Shown: one piece after another, positions 29,170-38,718 of the stretch
How positions within the stretch are numbered: the first letter of the stretch is position 1
How the letters are laid out: every line of letters begins with the position of its first letter
Origin: Diplonema papillatum
Taxonomy: Eukaryota > Euglenozoa > Diplonemea > Diplonemida > Diplonemidae
Assembly (NCBI GenBank): GCA_030068145.1
Contig: JAPJBO010001119.1
Span: 1-64,000 of the forward strand
Reading direction: 5' to 3'
Length of the DNA: 64,000 bases
Program-made: the position numbers and the translations under genes
Notes under the pieces: generated by a model
What the model saw: only the letters and a program-made list of their open reading frames with translations
Databases searched by the model: none
What the model was told of the DNA's origin: nothing

Positions 29170-30007
29170 GTAGCCACTTGACCCTGAGATGGTTTGTCCA
29201 ATGTTTGAGGTGCATGAGTGCCTGCCTTAGTTCCCCGTGAGTAGGAAGCCGACATGTGTCCAGCCGAAATCTGTAGCCACTTGACCCTGAGATGGTTTGT
29301 CCAATGTTTGAGGTGCATGAGTGCCTGCCTTAGTTCCCCGTGAGTAGGAAGCCGACATGTGTCCAGCCGAAATCTGTAGCCACTTGACCCTGAGATGGTT
29401 TGTCCAATGTTTGAGGTGCATGAGTGCCTGCCTTAGTTCCCCGTGAGTAGGAAGCCGACATGTGTCCAGCCGAAATCTGTAGCCACTTGACCCTGAGATG
29501 GTTTGTCCAATGTTTGAGGTGCATGAGTGCCTGCCTTAGTTCCCCGTGAGTAGGAAGCCGACATGTGTCCAGCCGAAATCTGTAGCCACTTGACCCTGAG
29601 ATGGTTTGTCCAATGTTTGAGGTGCATGAGTGCCTGCCTTAGTTCCCCGTGAGTAGGAAGCCGACATGTGTCCAGCCGAAATCTGTAGCCACTTGACCCT
29701 GAGATGGTTTGTCCAATGTTTGAGGTGCATGAGTGCCTGCCTTAGTTCCCCGTGAGTAGGAAGCCGACATGTGTCCAGCCGAAATCTGTAGCCACTTGAC
29801 CCTGAGATGGTTTGTCCAATGTTTGAGGTGCATGAGTGCCTGCCTTAGTTCCCCGTGAGTAGGAAGCCGACATGTGTCCAGCCGAAATCTGTAGCCACTT
29901 GACCCTGAGATGGTTTGTCCAATGTTTGAGGTGCATGAGTGCCTGCCTTAGTTCCCCGTGAGTAGGAAGCCGACATGTGTCCAGCCGAAATCTGTAGCCA
30001 CTTGACC
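29170..30007 (+). repeat. 103-bp minisatellite
   Basis: About eight near-identical 103-bp units contain TTGTCCAATGTTTGAGGTGC, TGCCTGCCTTAGTTCCCC and TAGCCACTTGACCCTGAGAT. The spacing is exact (for example 29330, 29433, 29536, 29639, 29742). The first unit is diverged. The array ends about 55 bp before the first dysferlin exon. Confidence 0.93.
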
Positions 30008-30061
30008 CGCAGGTGGGAGGAAGGGAGCGGCGAACAGGAGGGTGAGGAGAACACAATGTAG

Positions 30062-30220
30062 ATGGCGCCCCCGCAGTTGAAGACGACCGTGCAGCTGTGG
30101 GAGAATGAGAGGTGGTACCCCATTGGGGGATGGGCCAGCCTGCTGTTGCCCGCCGACCCGCCGCACTGGGCCGATGGCAAAGGCCGAGAGAAGCGGATGC
30201 TCGGATTCCCGGTGCCGACG
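30062..30220 (+). CDS. Dysferlin-domain/RING gene, exon 1 (first DysFN half)
   Basis: The exon encodes VQLWENERWYPIGGW, then LLLPADPPHWADGKG, the N-terminal half of a dysferlin (peroxin/ferlin) domain, a fold found in ferlins, Pex30-type peroxins and TECPR1. It ends at GTGCCGACG/GTATGC in phase 0, matching exon 2. An ATG at 30062 preceded by an in-frame TAG makes it the possible first exon. The acceptor CCCCCGCAG ending at 30076 is the alternative, in which case the gene starts further 5'. Confidence 0.72.
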
Positions 30221-30707
30221 GTATGCTTTTAGCCTTGTGCCAACGGTCCGTTCGGCCACTGACAACATAAAACATGTAGGGAAAAGTGCCTTAGGGGACT
30301 AGTCCCAATGTGAAATGTGCATTACAATTCCTGGTAAGAATTTGCAAAAAATTTGCTAAGTGCATTTCCCAGTACTTCCCAATGAAAATGTGCCCTTAGG
30401 GGACTAGTCCCTTAAGGGCAAACAATTTCATTGGACTTTTTGCCAGGGAAGTGTACTTAGCAAATTTTGAGCAAATTTTTTGAAAATTTGCTATGTGCAT
30501 TTCCCTGACAAAAGTCAAGGTAACAATTTCCAAGTGGGACACGTGGGGGGCCCGAGTTCGCCTTCCTCGCGAACGTGAACTCGGTGTCGGCAACGCACAT
30601 AGGAAATAAGAGCGCGCGCTAAATTAAGTCGAATAGTCGGCAATAGACAACACAAGTACACGTACAGCAGGTACGATACGCACACCAACATACTACACCT
30701 TAGAGGA

Positions 30708-30780
30708 ACCTTTACGGCAATGGCCACCCGGAGACTTTAAACCCCCGGATCTTTAAGCGAACTTGCACTCTAAAAAAATG
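30708..30780 (+). repeat. CCGGAGACTTTAAA element, intronic copy
   Basis: AGGAACCTTTACGGCAATGG, CCACCCGGAGACTTTAAA, CCCGGATCTTTAAGCG, ACTTGCACTCTAAAAAA. This is among the best-preserved copies and is located within an intron rather than upstream of a gene. Confidence 0.8.
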
Positions 30781-31652
30781 TCCTTTGACCATTATTCGAT
30801 CTTGCGTCATTGATGGACGACATTCAGTCATCAAAGTCCTTCGGCTATTGTCGCCCTGTGGTCGCCACTGATTGGGCCATTATTCGATTCTCGGGTCACT
30901 CGCATCACAGTCACTGGCGACCGTCCTCCTTAAACGGTCATCTTCACGGTGGTCCGGAACCATACGCTTTCCGAGAAAGAGTTTGCTTGAAAACGGCTTC
31001 GAGTCTCCGGGCGACGTAGTTCTGGCGCAGGGTCTCTAGAAGCTGCTAGCCTCCCAGGCAGTGTCAGAGACTCGAGAACGGCTGGAGTAAGGAAGACGTG
31101 GATTATACTTCGCTTCAGACGTTGCCAACTTTTTTGAACACAAACAAGCACACACACCACGCTGCACATCATGTAAGAGAAAACGGCTGCTCCCGGAAAA
31201 ATGCTGTGACCAGTAACATGTAAACCATGAGGCAAAACGCCCGTGCCAGACAAAGCTCCGCACAATGGAACTTAGAAAGGGCGGAAAGATGGGCGATATG
31301 CCGCGCAGGGATTCCTCACAACTGAGATCTAGCACACACATCTTACCAAGCTTGCTTGAACGCCGAAGGCGTCAAGTGGAATCTTATCCCGTCCTGAAAA
31401 AGCGATGCCTCCTTTTCTTGAAACCACCCAATTCGAGGTTGGAAAACGGTAGCACACAACCACAAACCGGCCGACTCTCCGAACTCCCACCTGCTTGTTT
31501 CTCCAAATTCTCTCCCCCTCCAAAAACGAAAATCCCTATCCAAAGGACCCACTGTGAGCTCTAACTTTGGAATGGTCTGCGTTCAAGAGCGAAACCTGAT
31601 GAACGAGGTGCACACAACACCGCGGCGAAGAAGAAAGAAGAAAAATAAAAAG

Positions 31653-31897
31653 GCCGCTCCTGGTCCAGGAACGTGACGGTCAACCACAGCTTGCAAAGCT
31701 TGAGTCAGAGGCAGCACAGTGCCACAACCCCGTCGCTCTGCCCTGCGGCTGACCGTCTCGACGAGCTTGTGTCAGCGCGAGCGTCAAGCTCCAAGGTGCG
31801 CCAAGCCAGAAATTGGTAGCCACCTGACCCGTAGGCCCGTGGCTCTGCAGTACCGCCGAACACGTGAATCTTGGCACCCGTGTAGCAGGCTTTCCCT
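31653..31897 (+). repeat. Dispersed 255-bp element, copy 2
   Basis: Same order of phrases as at 28351-28604, with small indels. Confidence 0.85.
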
Positions 31898-32272
31898 CAC
31901 ACCGCGGCGAAAAAAAATACAGGGGGCTAATCCCTCAAATGTTTCATACCCCACTTTGGGAGCCGTACACTCACCTTTTTCCTTTTTTTTTTTTTTTTTT
32001 TTTTTTTTTTCGAATTTGCATCCCCTATTCAAGGCAACATCTTCATCGAAGAACACTTGATGCATCAACCGTGCATGAGAGGCAGTGCTCTGCCTAAACA
32101 TTAACTAAGATTTTCCCCCTGCGGAGTCTTACCTGCGACCCTTTTTTTCTTTCCCCTATTTTCTGTTACACTTTCTTCGACGAAGACTTGATGCTAGCAT
32201 CAAACATGCATGAGAGACAGTGTTCTGCCTTAAAATTAAACTAAGTTTTCCCCCACGCCCGCACACCCACAG

Positions 32273-32953
32273 GTAGAAGGTGTCGAAAGCTCGAAATGCG
32301 AGTGGCAGAACGCTTGGCACGTTCAGACAGGCCTGGGCACCGACGAGGACGGCTGGTCGTACGCGAAGGCGTTCCACGCAGGCACGTGGCGGGCACGGCC
32401 GCCGATGTCGAGTGTCGTGCGGAAGCGGATGTGGGTCCGGGATGCCGTCGTGATGGCAGAGCACCTGGGGACTCCGGGACTCCATTCGCCGCTCGAAGGC
32501 GAGCTCGGGTTCGACGATCCGAGCAGGCACCCGTCGCCCATGAAAGGCATCTACGCGCAAGAGCCGCACTCCCCGCCGTTCCGCATAGTCAGCCCGTGGC
32601 TGCAGCGCAGCCTAGTCGTCGATTCCCGGGGATTCGCGTTCTTCTCGAGCAAAACGCACGCGACGTTCCGGCTGGTGAACTTCTCCATCGCGCACGTCGT
32701 CGACGGGTTCATCAAAGGGTACCTCCAACCCAAAACCTCTCACACCGGCAGCACCATGGGGAACACTCGGCTGGTCGTCCGGAAGCATCCTGGGCGGGCG
32801 TTGTGGGGCCTGGACGCGGACAGCAAGTCGCTGCAGGAGTGGCAGATTAAGAAGCGGGTGCTGTTCGTGGACAGGGACGAAGTCGTGCAGGGCGAGGACG
32901 TGCAGGCCCGGTTGATCGTCGACGTCAACGGCGTGCCGAAGAGCCAGCTGCAG
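32273..32953 (+). CDS. Dysferlin-domain/RING gene, exon 2 (first DysFC half plus unknown domain)
   Basis: 227 codons in phase 0 at both ends. The first 55 residues complete the first dysferlin domain: CEWQNAWHV, GTDEDGWSYAKAFH and VVRKRMWVR are the Trp and Arg landmarks of DysFC. The following 170 residues (SPWLQRSLVVDSRGFAFF, KTHATFRLVNFSIAHVVDGF, LWGLDADSKSL, IKKRVLFVDRDEVVQGEDVQ) form a further globular region I do not recognise. The donor is CTGCAG/GTATGG. Dysferlin domains act in membrane-shaping and organelle-contact proteins. Their exact biochemical role is unsettled. Confidence 0.8.
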
Positions 32954-33044
32954 GTATGGTAGCTTCGAAAAAGTCGGTCACAAATTGTTACGAACCAGGC
33001 TTTAACCGGCGCCCAGCGAGATTGGAAGTAACAGTAAAGTTCGG

Positions 33045-33912
33045 GTACGCACCCACACCCCGATTCGCAGCTACGGTTGGGCGTTGCTAAGTAGTGGTGA
33101 AGCAAAGTTCGAGTGACGCTAGGTTCGGGCGTTGCTAAGTTGTGGTGAAGCAGAGTTCGAGTGACGCTAGGTTCGGGCGTAGCTAAGTTGTGGTGAAGCA
33201 AAGTTCGAGTGACGCTAGGTTCGGGCGTTGCTAAGTTGTGGTGAAGCAGAGTTCGAGTGACGCTAGGTTCGGGCGTTGCTAAGTTGTGGTGAAGCAGAGT
33301 TCGAGTGACGCTAGGTTCGGGCGTTGCTAAGTTGTGGTGAAGCAAAGTTCGAGTGACGCTAGGTTCGGGCGTTGCTAAGTTGTGGTGAAGCAAAGTTCGA
33401 GTGACGCTAGGTTCGGGCGTTGCTAAGTTGTGGTGAAGCAGAGTTCGAGTGACGCTAGGTTCGGGCGTTGCTAAGTTGTGGTGAAGCAGAGTTCGAGTGA
33501 CGCTAGGTTCGGGCGTTGCTAAGTTGTGGTGAAGCAAAGTTCGAGTGACGCTAGGTTCGGGCGTTGCTAAGTTGTGGTGAAGCAGAGTTCGAGTGACGCT
33601 AGGTTCGGGCGTTGCTAAGTTGTGGTGAAGCAGAGTTCGAGTGACGCTAGGTTCGGGCGTTGCTAAGTTGTGGTGAAGCAAAGTTCGAGTGACGCTAGGT
33701 TCGGGCGTTGCTAAGTTGTGGTGAAGCAGAGTTCGAGTGACGCTAGGTTCGGGCGTTGCTAAGTTGTGGTGAAGCAAAGTTCGAGTGACGCTAGGTTCGG
33801 GCGTTGCTAAGTTGTGGTGAAGCAAAGTTCGAGTGACGCTAGGTTCGGGCGTTGCTAAGTTGTGGTGAAGCAGAGTTCGAGTGACGCTAGGTTCGGGCGT
33901 TGCTAAGTTCTG
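33045..33912 (+). repeat. 48-bp minisatellite in intron 2
   Basis: About 17 units of 48 bp contain GTTCGGGCGTTGCTAAGTTG and TGGTGAAGCAAAGTTCGAGT. Units differ mainly by AGCAAAG versus AGCAGAG. The reading frame stays open on the minus strand because 48 is divisible by 3. That is not evidence of a gene, since the array sits between two exons of a + strand gene. Confidence 0.92.
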
Positions 33913-33928
33913 GACGTTGTAGGTTCGG

Positions 33929-34078
33929 TGGCCACCGGCCGTGCCACCGCTGCCAGCACCCTCGGTCGTTCGCGCTGGAGTGCTCGCACCGAGTCTGCCA
34001 CCACTGCGCCATGGCCGGTGCGAGGGAGCTTTCGAAGTGGCTCGCCGGTTCCGCCGAGCGCGCCGCAATTTCAGAAGC
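33929..34078 (+). pseudogene. Intronic fragment copy of the RING-like segment
   Basis: It repeats exon 3 from about HRPCHRCQHP to SAERA with near identity (CHRCQHPRSFALECSHRVC preserved), then diverges. It has no surrounding exon signals. This is a partial same-orientation copy placed inside the intron before the parent exon. Confidence 0.85.
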
Positions 34079-34280
34079 AAATTGAGGCGAAGGGGTCTTT
34101 GCTTACTGGTTATTGAGTGGGATATTTTGGGCACAAAGTTTGTTTCGGGTGGTCACAAGGGAATCGTTGACTACAAGGGAATCGTTGACTTCCGCACGAT
34201 TTTTGCATGTTTGCCACACGGTTGGCCTCACTGCATGGTACAGTTCTGGGAGAAAACACACTTAAATTCAAGGGGGGTTT

Positions 34281-34574
34281 ACCGTAGTCGGGCCCCCCAA
34301 AATGGGGCTGGGTGTCCCGGTTCGGCATTTTCTTTCGGGGTTTGCGTACTTTGCAGAATATCGCGACCCTGGTGCTTGCCCGCGCCTTGGGGTGCTCAAT
34401 ACTCAGCTCGACCCCTAGATGCCGCTGTCATAGGAGGCTGCAGGACCACCACTGGTGCAGTCACATAGGTGACTACCTGGGGCACTCCCCTCCCCCTGGG
34501 TGTCCCAGGTTTTACCCGGTCTGACATTTACCCGTTCCAGCTTTAGCCCAGTTCAGCATTATTCCGATTACGGT
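34281..34574 (-). mobile_element. MITE-like element with TACGGTAAT-type ends, copy A
   Basis: The right end ATTCCGATTACGGT and the left end ACCGTAGTCGGGCC form the inverted termini of an element of about 295 bp. It carries GGTGTCCC repeats, CCTTGGGGTGCTCAATACTC and CACCACTGGTGCA. Copy B, in opposite orientation, is at 39950-40284. Confidence 0.7.
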
Positions 34575-34648
34575 AACCAATTATCACTTGCATACGATAT
34601 ATAGGGTTTGGCCATTAGCCCATTACATTATTCCGGAACCGCGCGCAG

Positions 34649-35276
34649 GTGTATTTTGAGGCGAGAGACGCGCCGCAGGTGATCCCCGGCTTCGACTGCG
34701 GGAAGGGCACCGGCTGGCTCTGCGACCAAATCTGCGAGAAGCGGGCGTGCGTCTGCGCCTTCGCGGTGAAGCACGGCGACCGGTACAAGTCGCCGGCCAC
34801 GCCGTGCGTCGCCCTGCAATCCTTCGGGGACGCCTCCGAACACGGCGGCTCGAACCTGTCGTTCGGCAGCGAAACGTCGACGACGCAGCTTTCGTCGACC
34901 CAGCCGCGGTCGGAGTGCTGCTCCCCCGTCGCGGGGGACCACCGGCCGTGCCACCGCTGCCAGCACCCTCGGTCGTTCGCGCTGGAGTGCTCGCACCGAG
35001 TCTGCAACCACTGCGCCATAGCCGGCGCGAGGGAGCTTTCGAAGTGGCTCGCCGGCTCCGCCGAGCGCGCCGAAATACACTCGCTCATAGCAGATCCATA
35101 CACCAGCATCTACGTGTGCGGCGTCTGCACGGAGCCCACGCACATCTCCTTCGACGAGTTGGACTGGACCATGGCCCTCCTCAACACGGCCGAGGCGCCG
35201 CCCCTCATCTGGACCGTCGAAACCGTCTACGAAAACCAGCGGTGGCTGCCCTTCGTCAACGAGTTCTCAGTGGCGG
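34649..35276 (+). CDS. Dysferlin-domain/RING gene, exon 3 (RING-like finger and start of second DysFN)
   Basis: The acceptor GCGCGCAG is at 34648. The exon starts VYFEARDAP in phase 0. Midway it has eight metal-ligand candidates spaced like a RING finger: CHRC, then ECSHRVCNHC, then CGVC about 37 residues later. It ends with VETVYENQRWLPFVNEFSVAG, the opening of a second DysFN. The donor GTATGC at 35277 is in phase 1. Exon 4 supplies the matching two bases and the LLPT segment expected next. If the RING is genuine, the protein could be a membrane-associated ubiquitin ligase; that is inference. Confidence 0.8.
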
Positions 35277-35285
35277 GTATGCCAT

Positions 35286-35700
35286 TTGCCAGACTCTCCA
35301 GGTCCTTTTAGGGTCCTTTTAGGGGTCCCGGCAGTTTGGCGACACATTTTGCAGGCGCTTTATGAACCCACACCGGTGTGGATCAAACTTTCCGGGTTTC
35401 CGATGGTTTTTGGGTTCCCTGTGTGGTTGTGTCCTAGTCGGGCTGTTTTGCATGCCCCCCTTGGCAGTGCTACTTGGAAACTGAACGCCCCAACCCACAT
35501 CACGGCCCGGAATTTAGTGAACCGAAAGAAGAAGAAAAAGGCCGCACCTGGATCAAACTTTCCTGGGGTTTCCGATGGTTTTTGGGTTCCCTGTGTGGTT
35601 GTGTCCTAGTCGGGCTGTTTTGCATGCCCCCCTTGTGGCAGTGCTACTTGGAAACTGCACGCCCCAACCCACACCCTCGGGCGTCAGGGCCCGGAATTTA
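35286..35700 (+). repeat. Composite dispersed element in intron 3
   Basis: It begins with TTTTAGGGTCC repeats, CAGTTTGGCGACACATTTTG, the perfect 14-bp palindrome CCACACCGGTGTGG, then two tandem copies of the block TTTTTGGGTTCCCTGTGTGG ... CATGCCCCCCTT ... TACTTGGAAACTG. It runs directly into copy 3 of the 255-bp element. Partial copies: 5985-6180 (inverted) and 63350-63455. Confidence 0.8.
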
Positions 35701-35723
35701 GTGAACCGAAAGAAGAAGAAAAA

Positions 35724-35987
35724 GGCCGCTCCTGGTCCAGGAACGTGAAGGTCAACCACAGCTTGCAAAACTTGAGTCGGAGGCAGCACAGTGCCACAAC
35801 CCCGTCCGCTCTGCCCTGTGGCTGACCGTCACGACGAGCTTGTGTTCGCAAGCGCCAAGCCCCAAGGTGCGCCACGCCGTGGTGGCTCTAGTTTGGGAAA
35901 TCGGTAGCCACTTGACCCGCAGGCCCGTGGCTCTGCAGTACTGCCGAACACGTGAAGCTTGGCTCCCGTGTAGCAGGCTTTCCCTGG
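35724..35987 (+). repeat. Dispersed 255-bp element, copy 3
   Basis: Same order of phrases as at 28351. Here it is joined to the composite element at 35286-35700 through AAGAAGAAGAAAAAGGCCGC. Confidence 0.85.
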
Positions 35988-36623
35988 TACCTTAGTGAAC
36001 CAAAAAAACATTTAGAAACGAAACGAACAAGTGGTAGTTATCGTTGCACGACTGGCTATGCCAGACTTGTACCTGTGGAGTTCTTCGGCTCAATGCACGG
36101 TTTGTGTACTACAGCCACACCCTGTGCCAGGCTTTGGACTTCTTCGGTTCAATACGAGGCAAATGCTGCGGCTTTCGATCTTACAGGTGCTCCTGAACGA
36201 GCTCTATTGTAAATTTGTTGCAGTGTGCGGGCCTTTGAAGCGTGGATGATGCCTCTTGCGCTGCTCCCCTTGAGGTTCCTGGCTCATGCCAAAGCGCCGC
36301 CGCCCGGGTTAAGGGGTTGCGGCATCAGGCGTGGGCCAGGGCCAGGGAGGCTGTTCGGAGGGGTCACCACCCACAATTTGTTGCATTAGTGTGAGTCAGA
36401 CCTTCGAAACTCTATTAGTGGTGGTCATTTTGTGTTCTGTGTTGCTCGGTTTGTTCCCTTGGTCTTGGTCTTGAACCAAGACACACATTCTAACAAGCCA
36501 CCTCCAATGGCGGCGTGCTCTGGTAGTATGGGCGGTCTTGGCTGTGACGAGCATGTTTGCAATGGCCTGTCCTAGCACGTTCTTGCGAACTCCGCTCCTA
36601 TCTTTCTACCGCACTACCTACAG

Positions 36624-36774
36624 GGCTGTTGCCTACGTGCCGCGGCGCATGGTCAACGGAAGCAGGGGAGGAACGTACGAAGCCGCAGGAGGTCACCCCG
36701 CTGATGACGGCCAACAAGGAATTGAAACCGGTGTGCTCGTGGATCCAAGGGGCCTGGCAGTATCGGAGCAACTG
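36624..36774 (+). CDS. Dysferlin-domain/RING gene, exon 4 (second DysFN, remainder)
   Basis: The acceptor CTACCTACAG ends at 36623. With the G carried from exon 3 the join reads G-LLPTCRGAWSTEAGEERTKP, which continues the second DysFN exactly as exon 1 does with LLLPADPPHWADGKG. It then runs through CSWIQGAWQYRSNW, the Trp-rich entry to DysFC, to a GTATGC donor at 36775 in phase 2. Exon phases and domain logic agree, so the join is well supported. Confidence 0.75.
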
Positions 36775-37384
36775 GTATGCCATGCGCTTTTCTTTTCAGC
36801 ACTCAGCTACCGCTGAAGGTGTCGTTCCACAACGTTAATGGTGGGCTGCGTTCAACTCAGATCTGGTCTGGGAGCTCGGTAAAATTGACATCGTGTGGTA
36901 AATAATTGTATCTCACTGGTCAGAGAGTGGGCAAAATTCACGAATGCTACAGAAGAAGTGTCAAATCGGTCGGACGCGTAGGATTGCCGAGAGGTAATGA
37001 ATGCGTGCACATTCCGCAACCCGGATGCAGAGATCTGAAGTGGTGGCACATTGACGATCGATCCTGTTAACCATGTCCACAGGCGTTGACTGTGGCTGGT
37101 CTTTGAAAAGGCTGCCTTGATGTCACTTTGATCAAATCCACACTAAGCTGAAGCGTCATTACTATTACGCGTACACAGCTCAAACAAAAGGTCGAAAGAC
37201 ACCAATCTGCACGTCCCACGAAATCATCGGAAACACAAAAAAACGCCAATTTGTCAGACGTCGGGAGCCCAAGCACCCTAACCTGGTGAGATCTTGGTGT
37301 CGGTCACAAATTGTTACGCACCTGACTTGCCAAAGCAAGCCAGTAAAGTGTACACAAAAGAAGCCATGCATGCTCGCGCACAAG

Positions 37385-37440
37385 GGTCACCCGGAGACTC
37401 TAAAATACCGGATTCTCAAGCGAACTATGACTCTAAAAAG
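37385..37440 (+). repeat. CCGGAGACTCTAAAA element
   Basis: GGTCACCCGGAGACTCTAAAA, TACCGGATTCTCAAGCGA, ACTATGACTCTAAAAAG. It lies in the intron region before the last dysferlin exon. Confidence 0.75.
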
Positions 37441-37645
37441 GGTCGAAACTTCCTGGCTTTTTCACGCCGTAGCAGAACGACCACACCCTACCCAATCCCA
37501 AACACCCCCTGGGACTTCACAAGGTTTCACAACCGAGTGACACATCACCCGAAACGAGCGACACCCTCTCACTTTTCTCAACCCCCTCCGGTCGACCGGA
37601 GACTTTAAAATACCGACCTCCTAATCCAGCAAGTAACGCTAAAAA
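37440..37645 (+). repeat. Element with CCGGAGACTTTAAAA 3' end
   Basis: GTCGAAACTTCCTGG, GTAGCAGAACGACCACACCC, CACCCGAAACGAGCG, then GTCGACCGGAGACTTTAAAA, TACCGACCTCCTAATCCA and AACGCTAAAAA. The full 205-bp order recurs at 56010-56236, and its 3' half recurs at 9985-10113. Confidence 0.8.
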
Positions 37646-37690
37646 CGAACCCCGCAAACAGGCACGGAATCGACTCATGGTCGACGTCAG

Positions 37691-37998
37691 TGGGTGCGTC
37701 GAAGTTTGTCCGCCGCAGGAAGTGGTGCAGGCTGCTCGTCGACACACGCGCAACGGCGCAGCTCCGCCGGGGGAGGAAGACGGAGCTGATGCTTGCGCAG
37801 GGCCGGCAGGCAGAAAAGCAGGCCGAGCACTCGTCCGAGGACGACAACCAGCACTCGCCGCATCTCGACGTGGCGTGGCCGGCGGGCTCCTGCGCCCCGT
37901 GGATCGGCGCCGCCGCCGAAGACGAGCCGCCGGAATCTCCCGCTGAAAGGATCCCGGAGATGACCCTTGCCACCGCAAATTACATCGTCAAGGCCTGA
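37691..37998 (+). CDS. Candidate last exon of the dysferlin gene (end of second DysFC and C-terminus)
   Basis: The acceptor TCGACGTCAG ends at 37690. The exon opens GASKFVRRRKWCRL, matching the VRKRMWVR end of the first DysFC, continues with a charged helical stretch (GRKTELMLAQGRQAEKQAEH) and an acidic region, and stops at 37998. It enters in phase 1, whereas exon 4 leaves in phase 2, so at least one small exon carrying the central EDGWxYA part of DysFC must lie between 36775 and 37690. I could not place it. The 3' end of this exon is repeated twice or more downstream. Confidence 0.6.
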
Positions 37999-38207
37999 TC
38001 GGACTTCTCTGCGCGATTTCGTAGTATTTCTCCACTATCTCGCATGCCAGCGCTGTCGTCCTGAGAAAAGTCTCCCACGTGTGTGCATACGATGCGTCGC
38101 ATCTTTCAGGGGTCGGGGTCAGCAGTGTCCTTTCTACGAAATTCCACACGAGTGTACGAGTGGCTGGATGCGGACATCCGCAGGGGAAGGAAGACGGAGC
38201 TGATGCT

Positions 38208-38305
38208 TGTACATACCTCGCTCTGCCTCGGCCCAGCAAATCGTCGTGCAAGCGGTGGCCGCGGAGCTCATCCGCAAGAACGACGAGAAGCGGAAGGCGA
38301 CCTGA
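38208..38305 (+). pseudogene. Direct fragment of a coiled-coil exon
   Basis: It encodes QIVVQAVAAELIRKNDEKRKA on the + strand. It is preceded by 20 bp (CATACCTCGCTCTGCCTCGG) that read as the exon's end and donor on the minus strand, i.e. a fold-back junction. The same coiled coil is present in full on the minus strand at 38520-38715. Confidence 0.7.
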
Positions 38306-38514
38306 TCGGACTTCTCTTCGCGATTTCGGAGTATTTCTCCACTATCTCGCATGCCAGCGCTGTCGTCCTGAGAAAAGCCTCCCACGTGTGTGCATACGAT
38401 GCGTCGCATCTTTCAGGGGTCAGCAGTGTTTCTACGAAATTCCACACGAGTGTACGAGTGGCTGGATGCGGACATCCGCAGGGGAAGGAAGACGGAGCTG
38501 ATGCTCGTGCATAC

Positions 38515-38718
38515 CTCCGCGCGCTCTGCCTCGGGCGCCTTCCGCTTCTCGTCGTTCTTGCGGATGAGCTCCGCGGCCACCGCTTGCACGACGATTTGCT
38601 TGGCCCGCACCTCAGCAAACGCGGGCTGCCTCCTTCTGCTCCGCCTCGGCCCGAAGGAGCGCAGCGGCCTCCGCCGCCTGCGCTGCCCTCTGCCTGGCCT
38701 TCCTCTCCTGCTGCAGGG
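38515..38718 (-). pseudogene. Inverted coiled-coil exon with its own GTATGC donor
   Basis: Read on the minus strand it gives QERKARQRAAQAAEAAALLR, AEAEQKEAARV, then (after a frame change) QIVVQAVAAELIRKNDEKRK and APEAERAE, followed directly by GTATGCACGAG, a donor of the local consensus. The segment interrupts the dysferlin exon copy between GAGCTGATGCT and AGGGCCGGCAGGC. The source gene of the coiled coil is not seen in the window. Confidence 0.6.

Larger units (their letters stand above)
30221..32272 (+). other. Intron 1 of the dysferlin gene, with repeats
   Basis: Contents: GGACTAGTCCC-containing repeats with AAATTTGC phrases at 30290-30510, a CCGGAGACTTTAAA element at 30721-30780, copy 2 of the 255-bp element (31653-31897), and a poly-T run of about 30 at 31982-32010. 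The acceptor is CACCCACAG at 32272. Small open frames inside show no coding bias. Confidence 0.6.

Noticed and set aside
29227..30275. Minus-strand frames repeating MHLKHWTNHLRVKWLQ
   Set aside because: They are a product of the 103-bp minisatellite. Spacing equals the repeat period and there is no codon bias.
32740..34134. Minus-strand frame of 464 codons with LATPEPSVTRTLLHHN repeats
   Set aside because: It is the translation of the 48-bp intronic minisatellite, overlapping a + strand exon with dysferlin-domain landmarks.
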